From Yamagishiella unicocca (taxonomy: Eukaryota > Chlorophyta > Chlorophyceae > Chlamydomonadales > Volvocaceae), in NCBI GenBank assembly GCA_003116995.1, contig BDSL01000059.1, positions 186,001 through 250,000 on the forward strand: a DNA stretch of 64,000 bases. The letters are read 5' to 3'. Below are positions 45,201-57,245 of this stretch, piece by piece (the stretch's first letter is position 1; each line of letters opens with the position of its first letter). Position numbers and translations under genes: made by a program. The notes under the pieces were generated by a model, which did no database searches, had not been told where the DNA came from, and saw nothing but the letters and a program-made list of their open reading frames with translations.

Positions 45201-48200
45201 GGCCTGCCGGCAGTTGCAAGTGTAAACAGCTTGAGCAGTGCCCCGGCAGCACCGCTGGCAGCTGCCGCCGCACCCGTGCCCACCCCTGCTGCTACTACTG
45301 CTGCTGCTGCTGCCGCCGCACCCGCGCCCACCCCTGCTGCTGCTGCTGCCACAGCCGCAGCCGTCACCGAACCGGAGCCGGGGGAGCTGCTCAGTGAAAG
45401 CGAGCCCGATCCAGCCCCCGTCCGTGCGCCAGCCCCTGCGCCCCTCATCGTTCCAGTTGCACACCTCACCTCACCGTCCATGCCCACGGATCCATTTGTG
45501 TCAGCCGCGTGGCTGCCTACACCCATGGCTACACCCATGGCTACGCCATCCGCCGGCGCCGGCGGGGCCACTAGGCAGCCGAGCGCCGCGCGGGATGACG
45601 CAGCCGCCGGATCGGGGCTGGCGGAACACGCGCCGTCGGCCCAACCCGGCCTTCCAGGCGCCAGCGGTCCTGGTGGCAGCGCCGGCGCCGGCGACGATGC
45701 AGCTGCGACGGAGCGCAGGAGCAGCCTCAGCATCCGGCGTTTCGGCTTTGGACGGGCGCGCCGCTCGCTGCCCGCCAAGTCGGCTGGCGACGCGGTCCCG
45801 GAGGAGGGTGAGCTGCCGGGCGCTTCCAGCGCCGGGCCTCTGGAGCGCACGCCCTCGGGCTCGGGGGCTCGGCCGCAGGTGCTTGGCGATGCGGCGGACG
45901 GGGAGGCGGCGCAGGCGGCGGCGGCGCTGCCGCCGCCGCTGGCGTCCAGTGGTACAGCGCAGGCGGCAGCGGCGGCGGCGGCGGCAGGCAACCATGATGC
46001 GGCTGCCGGCTCGCTGGCGAGCGGGACTAGGGAGCTGCTGGCGTCCATCCCGCCCATCCTCACCGTGGCGGAGCCGGCTGGCGCGCCGCCGACGGCAGCG
46101 GGCGCGACGCCGATGCTCATGTCGTCGTACACGCCGGGCGCAGGGCACACGCCGATGACGGCGCCGACGCCGTTGGCGGTGCCCACACCCGTCGCCGCGC
46201 AGACGCCGGCTGCGATGCTGACGCCGGGCAGCGCCATGTACCATGCCGGTGGCTACACCCCGCACTACGGGTCCGTCTCGCTGCCCTTTACGTCCCCGGT
46301 GGTGGCCGCAGCGGCGGCCGCGGCTGCGGCGCCTCTGCCATTAGCGACGGCGACTCGGAGCGCCTCGTCCGCGCCCAGTGGCGGCGGGGCCGCCGCCGTG
46401 GGTATGGGCGCCGCCGGCAGCTGCGTCCCCATGGAAGTCGATAGTCATCATGCCCATTCGCAGGATGTTGTAAATATATCGCAGCTACAGCAGCAGCCAG
46501 GCGCGGACCCCGCTGGCGGCAGTAGCAGCAACCCGGCTGAAACAGTTGCCGGGCTATCGCTGCGGATAGAGCACTTGGAGACGGAGATCACCGACCTGGA
46601 GCGGCAGCTGGCGGCGCTGGCGGCGGAGACGCGGCAGACGCAGGCGGAGGCTTCGGAGCTGGAGGCGGAGATGGGCGCCCTGGACGAGCAGCTGCTGGAG
46701 GACTCGTCGTCTGAGGGCGTCGAGAGCGATGCCGACAGCGGCGTGGTGGAGGAGAGCAACCAGCCCGGGATGGAGCCGGAAGCGGAGGGCGTCGACCGGA
46801 GTGGCGGCAGCGTCACTAGCGCCAGCGGCCGCGTTGGCGCCGATGCGCCCGCCGCCGCGGCGGTCGCGGCGGATGCGGCCGTAGCAGCAACAGACGGAGC
46901 GGCGGCGGCAGCGGCAGCAGCGGCGGCGACGGCAGCGGCAGCAGCGGCGGCGACGGCAGCGGCGGCGGCTGGATGCAGCGGGCACCCAGCAGATGACGCG
47001 ATGGAGGTCGTGGCCGAGGCCGATGCGGAGGCTGACGCAGGGGCTGACGTGGATGACGGCGCTGATGACGACGCCGAGGAGGCTGCGTTGGCTGGGAGGT
47101 CGCCGAGCGGCGAGGAGGACGGCGCGGCGGCCACCACCGCTCCGACCCTGAAGCCCCGCGGCCGGCCGCGGTCCACCGCCAAGATGCGCGCCGCGGAAGC
47201 GGCGGCGGCCGCCGCCGCCGCCGCGGACAGCCGCCGTAAGGCCCTCGAGCAGCAGGCCCGCGTGCCTCCTGACGGGCTGCTGCACCTCCCCGCGCCGCAG
47301 TTCAAGCCGCGCATGCTTGAGGCCATGCGGCGGGCTATCGTTGCGGGGCGGGAGGAGGCACTGCGGCTGCTGCCTGACGGCCTGGGAGAGAGGGTGCGGA
47401 CCGCAATAGCGTTGGCGACGGCGCAGCAACTGCGCATCGCCGGCGTGGCTCCGGCGCCCGGCGGCGGCCGCTGGGCCATGGTGGCGCCGCTGGTGGTGGT
47501 GCGCGTGGAGCCAATGTACCGGGAGCCGCAGGTGCGCGACGTGGAGGGTGCGGGGGTGCGGTTTCGGAGCCGCAGGTGCGCGGCGGTGAGGGTGCTGTGG
47601 TGCGGTTTCGGAGCCGGAGTGTGGGATGCTCACCTGACGCGTGGGGACTGCTCCTGGTGCGTGTCACGCAGCCACCACCACCTCTGGGCCCCCCAGCCCG
47701 CGCCCTTCGCGTCGATCTTGCCGATGCCCCGTTTTCGCGCCTCCGCCAACAAACCCGTCGTCCTGTCCGGCATGGCGCACAAACGGGGCCGGTGTAATTA
47801 GCAGCCCCTCTCCCCGCGCCGCCTCCACAGGACATCCCCGCGGTTCACGAGAACATCAAGCGCCACGCGGCCGTCAAGGACGCTGTGGGGCGCTACCTGC
47901 GCCAGCGGCGGCAGCTGGTGGCGGCCAAGTACGACGTGCTGGTGGCGCAGTACGGCAGGGGCATGGCTAGCTACAAGCTGTACATACAGACAGGTGCGCC
48001 GCTTCGCGATCCTGCGACGGGAGGCTCCTCTCTTGCTGCCTCCGGCCCCGCGAGGAATCCAAAAGCCGTTTTCCCTGACCCCTTGTACCCCGACCCCAAA
48101 CGCAGAGGGCCGCCGCCCCCCCGCGCTGCCGCCGCCCATGCCCTCGGGCCGGGGCACCGCCGCAACGGCTTCGTACGGCATGTACAGCGCCTCCCGCGCG

Positions 48201-51200
48201 ATCACGTCGTACAATCCGTACTCGTACAGCCACTCGGACGTCATCCGCTCCGACTTGGACGAGCAGCGCCTGCTCAACAACTTCGCGGCTGTGGAGCAGC
48301 TCAAACACATGTGTGCGCTGCCGGACATGGTGCTGGACCCGTGGGAGCGGCGGTGGCGGGCGTACGACAACCGCAGCGGCCTCGTGTTGGATCCTGTGCG
48401 GGAGCTGGAGGAGGAGCGGGTAGGGGAACAGGGAGGGGAAGCGGCGGGCAGTGTGGGTGGGGGGCCGGTGCCTCGGGGCTGCGGTTCTTGTTGTGTTGGG
48501 CGGGTGATGGTGGGGGGATACTGCGTCTTACCGCCCTCCTGACTACCCTGCGCTGCTCCACCGGCCTGTGAATAATCCCGCTTGATGCTCCCTGCCGTTG
48601 GCATGTACGGCAGCTGTACGCCTGAGACGTGCCTGATGAGGCAACCTCCTCATCATCATGACGGCCACCATCGCTCACCGCATGTGCTGCCCTTCCCTGC
48701 CCCCTCGCGCCGCCTCGATTGGCGCCCCTCCATCAACCCAGATGATCAAGGCCTGGGCCGAGGAGGAGCGCACCCTCTTCATGGACAAGTTCCTGCAGCA
48801 CCCCAAGGACTTCCGCAAGATATCGACCTACCTGCCCGGCCGCTCGCCCGGCGACTGCGTGGCCTTCTTCTACAAGAACCAGAAGCTGGACGAGTTCGGC
48901 ACGGTGCGGCGCAAGCAGCAGCTCAAGAAGCGCCGCCTGCAGGTGCGCGAGAGGGGGCGAGGCGGGCAGGCTGTCGGTGACAGCGGCGGTGGCGGCGTTG
49001 GTGAAAGCCGGGTGCGACGAGGGCTTTGCTTTTCGGAGGGGGTGCTTAAGCGTTTGACTCGTTCATGTTTGACCCTGCTGACCGCTACGGACAGAACCCG
49101 TAGCTGTCGCAACGCTTTGCGAGCGGTATGCTCGGTTACCGGTACGTTTGTTTGTTAGTGGGAATGCGGCTTTTGCCGGCGGTGCCCCTCTGGTGCTCGG
49201 GGTGTTGACGGGTGCCCTCACTGCCCGCTCTGCCTCGCACTGCCGCGTGCTGTCTCGCAGGCCGACATGCGCAAGCAGCAGTACGCGCCGCTGCTGATGG
49301 CGCCCATGATCGCACGCCAGAGAGCCATGGGCCCGGGCGGCGGCGGCGGCAGCAGCGACGGCGGCGGCGTGCGCGGGGGCGTGCGCGGGCGGGCCAGTGC
49401 CCGCGCCGGCGCCCCCGGCCGCGGGCGCAGCAGTACCATGCTCGACCCGGACCATGCGCTTGGTCTGGGCTCCCTGGGCCTGGGCGGCACCTTCCCAATG
49501 TCAGCCGGCGCGGTACGTCCGATCCCGGGCGGCCCGAGCGGCCTGCCCACGTTCCAGTCCATGATGGCGGCAGCTCACCGTGCCGCCGCGGCCGCTGCTG
49601 CTGGCTCGGGCCTGGACCCGCGGGATATGATGGCGGCGCCGCTGCTGCCGCCCATCAGCTCCTCCGTGGCGGCCGCGGTGGCGGCGCAGCAGCACCAGCA
49701 GCACCAGCATCATGCTGCAACGCAGGCCGGCTTGACGCTGCCCCAACACCAGCAGCCCGCTCAGCTGGGAGGGCTGCAGGGCGGTGGCGGCGGTGGCGGC
49801 GGCGCTCCGGCCCTCGCGGGCTGGACCGACGACGACTTTGTCGAGTGCTACCGCCAGCACGGCAAGTGCTGGGAGGCCTACTGCCGGCATCTGGGCATGC
49901 GGACCGAGTCGGCAGCCAAGCAGTACTACTACCGGCACAAGGAGCGGCTGGGCCTGGACCGGATACCAGCCCCTGACGGCGGCCGCGGCCGCGTCAGCTC
50001 CGACGGTGGCGGCCTGACAGCCATCGCCACCGTGAGCGCAGCTGGCCCCGGCCGTAAGGCCTTCCTGGCGGCAACCCGCATGGCGAGTGTCGAGCCGGCA
50101 GGGCCGCCGGTCGGTGCGCCGGGGATAGCTTTGCCGGCGGCGGCGGTTGCAGCGGCTTTCAGCGCGCCCCAACCGGCGTCGAACGCGCTGCCCCCAGCCC
50201 CGGCGGCGAATGCGTACACTGAGGCCTCCCTTGAGCGGGGCGCGGCGGGGCCCTCACCGGCTCCGAATGACGACGCCGTGGGGCCGTTTGTCGCCAGCGC
50301 CCGAGAGCAGCAGCTGCAGCTGCAGTCCCTGTCGGCACAGCAGGCGCAGGTGCAGGCACAGGTGCAAGCGCAGGTGCAAGCACAGCAAGAGGCGCAGGCC
50401 CACGTGCAAGCCCTTGCGCAAGCGCAGGTCAGGGCGCAAGCGCATGCCGAAGCTCAGACCCAAGCGCAGCAGGCCCAAGATCAAGCGCAGGCGGAGGCGC
50501 AGGCTCGGATGCAAGCCCACACAGAGGCTCGGCTGCAAGCCCACACAGAGGCGCAGGCACAGGCGCAGATGCTGTTGGTCCCCAAGGCCACCGGAGGGCG
50601 CCGCCGCGGGCCCCCCCGTGTACCCGCCAGCGCCGCCTCCCTGTCCAACGGCCCCCACTCGAGCGCCGCCTCCCTGGAGTCGAGCGAGATGCTCCGGCAC
50701 GACGGCCGCTACAAGCAGGATCTGGATCCGGACATGAGGTCGGACTCCGAGTACGACCCCGTGGGAGCCGGCGGCGGCGGTGACGCCATGTCGCCGCAGA
50801 TCGACCTCCTGGCGGCGCTGAGGAACCCCGCCGGCAACCCGCTGACCCAGCTGCTAGCGGGCGGGCTGCTGCAGGGCGCCGGCACCGGTGGCGGCAGCGG
50901 GAATGGCGGGGGTGGGGGCAAGGGCTGCGGTAAAGGTGCGTCCGGCGGAGCGAACGGCGGAGGCGGAGGCCAGCTCGGGGGCGTCTTGGGGCAGTTGCTG
51001 CTTCAGCAGCATCAGCAGCAACAACAGCGGGAGCAGCAGCATCAGCAGCGGGAGGCCCGGGAGCAGCAGCACCAGCAGCAACAACAGCAACAACAGCAAC
51101 AACAGCAGCAACAACAACAACAGGCCGGAGGGCTGGGTGCGCTGACGGTTGGGCTCAACCTGAGCATGCTGGGCGGGCTCGCGGGAGTGCTGCAAGCCGG

Positions 51201-54200
51201 TGTGGGAGCGAATGGTTCCGGAGCAGGCGCGACGATTAGCTTGTTCACAGGTGCGGTGTGGTGCGGTGTGGTGCGGTGCGGTGCGGTGTGGTGCGGTGCG
51301 GTGCGGTGCGGTGCGGTCCCTCCTGGTGCCAGGAAACTGGGGCTGCGCAGCGGTTTTCGGATATAGGGTATTGGGCGATGGATGGCACTCGGTGCTCCTG
51401 ATCCTGCATCGGTGCTGCTGCTGTTCGGCTTGCCCTCGCCCAGCGACAGTCAACCGCCACAGTCGACATGTTGCCTGGTGCCTTAACCAGCACTCACAAG
51501 CACCTCGCTGCGTCCACAGCTGCCTCGACTGCTGCCTCCACTCCAACCCCACCGCGTCCCCTTCTCCCAACCCATCTTGTCGTGCTCTCGCCCGCTCCGC
51601 CTGCCCCCGCCCGCAGGTCAGTCCAATGGCTCCCAGGCAGACGACCTGTCGGGGCCATTCCCGTCGCCTGGAGACGACGGAGCCGGGGGGCTTGGCGGCG
51701 GCGGCGGCGCGGCGGCCACCAGCGGCCGGCGCGGCGCCAACTACTGGAGCCCCGAGGAGAAGAACATCTTCCTCGAGGTCTTCCAGGTCTGTCCTTAGCT
51801 AGGCTGCCGGTAGTTGTGTGCGGAAAGCGTCGCACGTGTTGCGCCTTTAGCGGTTTCGAACTGCAGCCCAATTATTTTCCTGCGCTCTCGGCTCACCGTC
51901 GGCCTCCTCGCGCCACCCACCCTTCAGATGCACGGCCGCGACTGGGCGCGTCTCGCCGATGCCATCCCCACCAAGAGCACCTCCCAGATCAAGACCTTCT
52001 ACCACAACTACAAGAACAAGCTGGGCCTGGACAAGATGGACCTGCCGCCGAACGCTGCTCAGCCAGTGAGTCGGCGAGGTCAGGGGCGAGCCATCCGCGA
52101 GGCCGCCGCCGCCGCTGTCGCCGCCAACGCAGCGACAATGGCCGGTGGTGGCCGCGGGTACGACGACGGCATGGGCGACGAAGACCAGCGGCCGGCCAAG
52201 CGCCAGGCCACGGGTCCCGGCCCGTCCCAAGGGTCGGGGCTGGAGCTGGGCCACATGGGTGGCGGCGACGTGTCTCCCCAGCGTGGTGACGGCAGCGGCG
52301 GCGCCACCTCGCCGATGCTCCCACCCGTCATCGACCTCCAGGCGCTGGCCAGCGCCTACGGCGCCGGCGGGGCACAGCAGCAGCAGCACCATCACTCGCA
52401 GCACCTGTTTTTGCGAGAACGCGAGCCGCACGGGCAGGGCGCTGCGGGCGGCGGTGGCGGTGGCGGCACTGGGCCGGGCAGCGCAACCAATCTTTTGCAG
52501 CTGCTGAGTAGCCTGTCGGAGCTCCAGGGAGGCCCATCCTCAGGCGTTGCTGGCCACTTATTGGCGGGACGTGACGGCGATGAGGTGAGCGGGACGTGGG
52601 GGCGGGGGGGACGAGGAGAACTGTGTACGCGACATACGCGAAGGGGAGGGAAATGCGTGTATGTGTCTATTTGTAAATGTGCCTTGCCGCTAGATGTACG
52701 CCTCACTCAACCCCGAACCCGACCCTGGTACACGGCCCCATACATCGCCCGCGCGAAGGGCATGGCCCTGCCTCGAGGGCTGGGTGGTCTCTCCGCCGCC
52801 ATGCAGCTTCACGCTCTCCACATGCCGGCTGGAAACGGCGGCGGCAGCGGCAACGGTGGCCTTTTCGCTGGCGGCGGCCAGTCATCCCAGCAGCAGTCGC
52901 AACAGCAGCAGCAGCAGCACCCCATCAAGCTGCAGGCGCTAAACCTGGACCCAAGCTCCCTCAACAGCCTTTTCGGCGCCATTGATCGGGACCGAGACCG
53001 CGATCGGGACCGAGACCGCGATCGGGATCAAGGACGAGATCGGGATCAAGGACGAGATCGGGACCAAGGACGAGATCGGGACCGGGACCGGGAACGAGAT
53101 CGGGACAGGGAACGAGATCGGGACAGGGACAGGGACCGAGGGGGCGGCGCCGGGGGTCTGGCCGCCTTTGCGCTTGGGCAAGGGGCCGGCGGCGGAGGCC
53201 TGGTGCTGCAGGACGGCAGCTTCTCGAGTTACGCGCAGCAGCTGCAGCTCCAGGCGCTGACAGGGGCGCTGGGGGAGCGGGCGGAGAGGAGCAACCAGCT
53301 CCGTGAGCAACAGCAGCACCAGCATCAACATCAACAACAGCAGCAGCAACATCAACGTGGAGTCGGACAGGAGTCGCTGAGCGCCGATAACATAACCGCG
53401 ATCATCGAGCTGCTCGCAAATGCTCAACAACAGCAGCAGCAGCAACAGCAGCAGCAGTACGGGGGCGGCGGAGGCCAGCTCACGACGCAAGCGCTCGACC
53501 TTGCCGCGCCCTCTCAGGCGTCCACATTGTCACTCGATATGGGCGCCTCGGGCGCAACCGCCGCTAACGGTCTCCTCGCAGCCATTGTGGACGCCGTCGG
53601 CGGCGGCGGATGCATGGGCGGTTCCAGTGACTACGGCGCCGCTGTCGCGGCGGGAGCCGGCGGCGGCCGATCCGGCCGTGGCGGGAGCGAGTCGGCAGCT
53701 GGCGGCGGTGGGGGCCTCAGCCTGCATGTGCAGGTCCCGAGAGAGCTGCGGGGCGACCGTGGCGGGGGGGAACGCGGAGGAATCGACCGTGGGGACCCCC
53801 AGATGTCAGACGGCGGCCCGAAAGAGATCAGCGAGCCGGCGTCGAAGCGTCAGAAGCGAATCAGCAAAGACACGCAGGCGCAGCAGCAGCAGCAGCAGCC
53901 GGGCCTAGACCTGGGTGCGCCGCCGGCCTCGTCGTCCGGGGCGGTGTCGCCGCGCCCTGGGGACGGCAGCGGTGCCGGAAGGCTGATGCTTGGGGAGGGC
54001 CAGGTGACGCAGCACCTGCTGCTGCAGCTGCAGCAGCACCAGGCCGCGAACGCCTTGGCGAGCGGCAACGCGGGGCTGCGGCAGGTGACGTACGAGCTGC
54101 TGCGAGAGCCGCGCCAGCAGCAGCAGCAGCAGCGGAACGCGCAGCCGGCTGCGGCTGCGCCGTCGCTGAACCTGGGGCCGCTGGCAGGGCTGCAAGTGCT

Positions 54201-54297
54201 GGCGAATTGTAGCGGTAATGGTGGCGGCGGTGGCAACGGCGGCCTGACTCAGAACGTGCTGCGGCTGGTGCCGCTGCAATCGGCAGCTGCAAATCAG

Positions 54298-54336
<39 letters not shown>

Positions 54337-54747
54337 GACGGCGGAGGCGGTGTCACGCGCATCCAGCTGGGCTCTCAGCTGCCCCTGCCGATGGGCCAGG
54401 CCCAGACCGTCAGCATGGCCGACGTCCTCTCGTCGCTTCAGCTGCAGGGAGGGCGCGGTCTGGTGCTGCAGGCGGCGGGCGGGCAAGGTGGCGGCGCATT
54501 TGGTCTCGGAGGCGGAGGCAGCCTCGAGCGGCTCCTCACCGCCACCCAAGATGCGGGCCTAGGGTCGGGTGGTGGAGGGCAGTACATTAACTTGCAGCCG
54601 AGTAGGGGCGGTTCGGGCGCGGGTGCCTGGCTCGGTTCGGCGTTTGGGGATCAGCTGGCGGGACTTGGCCAGCGGGCGACGTTGAACTTGAGCCAGCTGG
54701 GGCTGTTGTTGCAGCAGCAGCAACAACAGCAGGGTGGTGATAAGTAG
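42270..54747 (+). CDS. NCoR/SMRT-like (POWERDRESS-type) SANT-domain corepressor
   Basis: Likely nuclear scaffold of a histone deacetylase corepressor complex. Exons: 42270-42444, 42714-42871, 43098-47531, 47831-47993, 48106-48419, 48742-48942, 49261-51250, 51617-51786, 51928-52584, then about 52759-54747 (start uncertain); about 3,400 aa. The first exons are Arg/Asp/Pro-rich ([20 protein letters not shown]). The 4.4-kb exon holds His-rich, Pro-Val and Ala-rich low complexity and one coiled coil ([17 protein letters not shown]). An NCoR-like core follows: [19 protein letters not shown], then a helix with [18 protein letters not shown], then SANT1 ([27 protein letters not shown]). SANT2 is [20 protein letters not shown] and SANT3 is [20 protein letters not shown] with [16 protein letters not shown]. 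The C-terminus is Gln/Gly-rich with an Arg-Asp dipeptide run. The 52.6-52.8 kb junction is unresolved. Context gives no clue to targets. Confidence 0.85.
51250..51320. repeat. (GGTGC/GGTGT)n pentamer repeat
   Basis: About 14 GGTGC or GGTGT units starting at the 5' splice site (ACAG|GTGCGG) that follows exon 49261-51250 of the NCoR-like gene. The repeat offers many alternative GT donors in register with the true one. Confidence 0.8.
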
Positions 54748-54813
54748 GGTGGGCCGCGGGCAGCGCACACCTTGTGTGACGCCGCGCGGCGTTGGGGCCC
54801 TGGGTTCAGGAAA

Positions 54814-54818
54814 TGTAA
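54814..54818 (+). terminator. TGTAA polyadenylation signal for the NCoR-like gene
   Basis: TGTAA, 67 nt after the stop codon, in GGAAATGTAATCTGG. Confidence 0.65.
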
Positions 54819-55428
54819 TCTGGCTGGAGCAGGGAGGTGCGAGGTACTAGCTAGACATGGGATAGCACTGCTGTGACGAATTGATAAGTGAGGATAATGT
54901 GTGTGAGATGCTATGCGGCTGAATTGTTGTTTGCGTGCGTGCCCTCGCGCACGGGAATGCTGCGCAGCATTACGACATCACTCCATGTGCTTAGTAAAGA
55001 ACTGAGGAGCCGCGAGGAGGTCCCGTGTGCGACCCTATGCCGCTGGGCTGTGTGTGAACGTGCTCGCGGCCTGACACATGTTGTCTCAAGACCAGCAGGA
55101 AGATTTAACACAGTTCTCGTTGTCCGGTGGCAATATATGGTTAACCGAAGTAACTCCATTACAACGGAAATTGGCATATCCACTTGCGCCGGTGTCCGTA
55201 CCACTATGTAAAGCCGGACCATTCACCGCCAGACTGTGAATGATGTAGCGAGCTCGGCTCTCGAGTGGAGCAGTGAGCCTATGTGCTCACCGCTACTACT
55301 GAGGTCGGGGGCTTGCAAGCATCACGGTGAAGTGTCATCTTGGACTGCACACACGTCCGGACGTAAGCGACTTCCCACTGAGCATACGCTTCGGCGTCGC
55401 GGCAAATATCAATCGGACGGCGTTCCGA

Positions 55429-55433
55429 TTACA
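55429..55433 (-). terminator. TGTAA polyadenylation signal for plastid uL13
   Basis: TGTAA on the minus strand, about 410 nt after the L13 stop codon. Confidence 0.5.
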
Positions 55434-55842
55434 ACACGCGTTCGCGGTACCTGCCCTTCGCCGCAAAACACGCTGACACATACGGTACGGCCACAGGCTT
55501 TCCGTCACCGCTGCGGGGCACCAACCAGCATGTCCCGTGCCGCCTCTGCCGTCATGGGGAAAATTGGCGAGGAGCAGCTGGAACGCGAGGCAGCCCGCAT
55601 CGGTGACCGTCTTGCAATTGCGTGCTTTAGGCACTCCAGCGCAGGCGCGCACAAACCGTGCTGCCCCCGCCGGCGTTCTGTGCTCCCGTGCAGCTCTCCG
55701 TGTGCGCATTGCGGCTGGCCCCTCCAAGCTATCCGTTGGATGCCACGCCACGCTGTGTGGCCGCCAGCCGCCACATCCACTCTGCGTGGCTGCCTCCCGG
55801 CCTTCACAAGACTCCCGTCCCCTTCATTCGGCTGCTTTTCCT

Positions 55843-56968
55843 TTAGGCTGACTTCTTGGCCGCCAGCAGCTGAGCACCTGGCCCGTTCTTAGGCTTGAGG
55901 CTGATCTCCTTGGTGATGTCCTGCGGCTGCTGTGCCTCGTGGTCGTGCTTGGTGCCCGTGTACACCTTCAGGTGCAGCTTGATGTTGCGACCCAGCGCAC
56001 CCTTGGGCAGCATGCCCTTGACAGCGCGCTCGATGATGCGCTCCGGCAGCCTCTGCAAAGCGCCAAATCATCCCACGCCGTTAACAAATGTGTCCCGCGG
56101 CCCAGAGGCGAGAATCCGCCCCGGACAAGGCCCTTCCCACCTTTTGGAGCTCGGTGAAGGACTCCACCATGTATGAGCCCGGCCGGCCAGTCACGTGGCG
56201 GAAGTAGGTCTTCGCTGCCGGCTTGTTGCCCGACACCACAACCTTATCGGCGTTCAGCACGATAACGTACGCACCCATGTCCATGGAGGGCGTGTAGGTC
56301 GGCAGGTGCTTGCCCCTGCACATTCCAGGAATTCCCGGGAGTCGACATCAAGCAGCTGACCCTCCAAAATTGTGACGCCGTCGGCTCGGTGCCAAAGATG
56401 GGTGCTCACCGAATGTAAATAGCGGCAAGTGTCGCCAGGCGCCCCAGAGTCTGGCCCTCGGCATCAATCACATACCACCGCTTGTTAACTTTCGCGGCAT
56501 CAGCGCTGGTAGGGTAGTACGACTTGTTGAGCAGGTCACCCTTGAACTCAGCAGCCGCTGCGGAATGCAAATGCGAGCGGTAAGGCAGCAGGCCAGGGCC
56601 AACCAGATGCGTGCCAGCAACCAACGAATTAAACACGCAGCATATTGTAGGCTACATTTCTGCGGTTAGGGAGCCCGTCGCCATACGAAGTCGGGAAAGC
56701 CTCACCCTGGCACACAACCGGGCTGACGGTCCGCGAGCGGATGACCGGCGCCACACGGGTGGTCAGACGGCTGCCCTGGAAGGCGGTGCGCTGCGAACGA
56801 GGAAAACCAGGCAAGAAAGGGTCCACCATGGAGGAGGGGCGGCGTGCGTCAAGCGATGCGCATTAGCAAAAGTCCCGTATTTTAGCCATTTTTTGTTAAG
56901 CTTACAACTGCATCACGCCTCTGGGCCGTGAAAGTCGTCTGTCCAGCGAGCTTGCTGGTCAGGGCCAT
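55843..56968 (-). CDS. PRPL13: Plastid ribosomal protein uL13c
   Basis: Large-subunit protein of the chloroplast 70S ribosome, nucleus-encoded and imported. Five phase-matched exons: 56906-56968, 56706-56790, 56410-56557, 56141-56315, 55843-56052, giving 226 aa. The N-terminus ([20 protein letters not shown], then Arg/Ser/Thr/Val-rich to about residue 50) is a transit peptide. The mature protein has the L13 signatures [52 protein letters not shown], and [20 protein letters not shown] with the [18 protein letters not shown] segment. The C-terminal extension ([11 protein letters not shown]) is typical of plastid forms. It is divergently arranged with plastid uS15, 277 bp away. Confidence 0.96.
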
Positions 56969-57245
56969 GGTGTTCTCCTCCTCAACTGTGGTCTAGGACT
57001 CTATTTCAGCCGTAGTAGTGAGAGAGGAGCAAGAGCGCAAAGGAACTCGGTGGGGATCGTGCGCAAAGGCAAGGCAAGGGTGGTGGCAGGGCGGCGCAAC
57101 CACGAAAATTATGTACGGCGCGGCCCATTCGCTCTGGTCTCCAGGGCACTCGGCAGTGCCAGTTACCTTCTCTGTTCTGCTCGCATCCTGCTGCCGCACC
57201 TGCCCCCTGGCCGTATACCACTCTAGACTTTTCGGGGTTCCAGCC
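56969..57245. promoter_or_regulatory. Shared divergent promoter of plastid uL13 and uS15 genes
   Basis: 277 bp between two outward-facing ATGs. No canonical TATA box. Two genes for the same organelle ribosome share this space, so co-regulation is a reasonable inference. Confidence 0.65.

Larger units (their letters stand above)
54748..55842. other. Convergent 3' UTRs
   Basis: The NCoR-like gene ends on plus at 54747 and the plastid L13 gene ends on minus at 55843, so this interval holds two 3' UTRs. It has a poly(A) signal for each strand (54814-54818 and 55429-55433). No coding region supported; a 218-codon plus-strand frame from 55236 shows no domain features. Confidence 0.6.

Noticed and set aside
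44096..46237. A 713-codon antisense frame (and others above 250 codons) opposite the NCoR-like gene
   Set aside because: Shadow of GC-rich low-complexity coding sequence; Gly/Ala/Thr-rich with no domain. The plus strand is supported by SANT domains and splice phases.
42927..47801. A single 1,624-codon plus-strand frame taken as one exon
   Set aside because: It reads through intron sequence at both ends. Good splice sites (43098 acceptor, 47531 donor) join in phase to the neighbouring exons.
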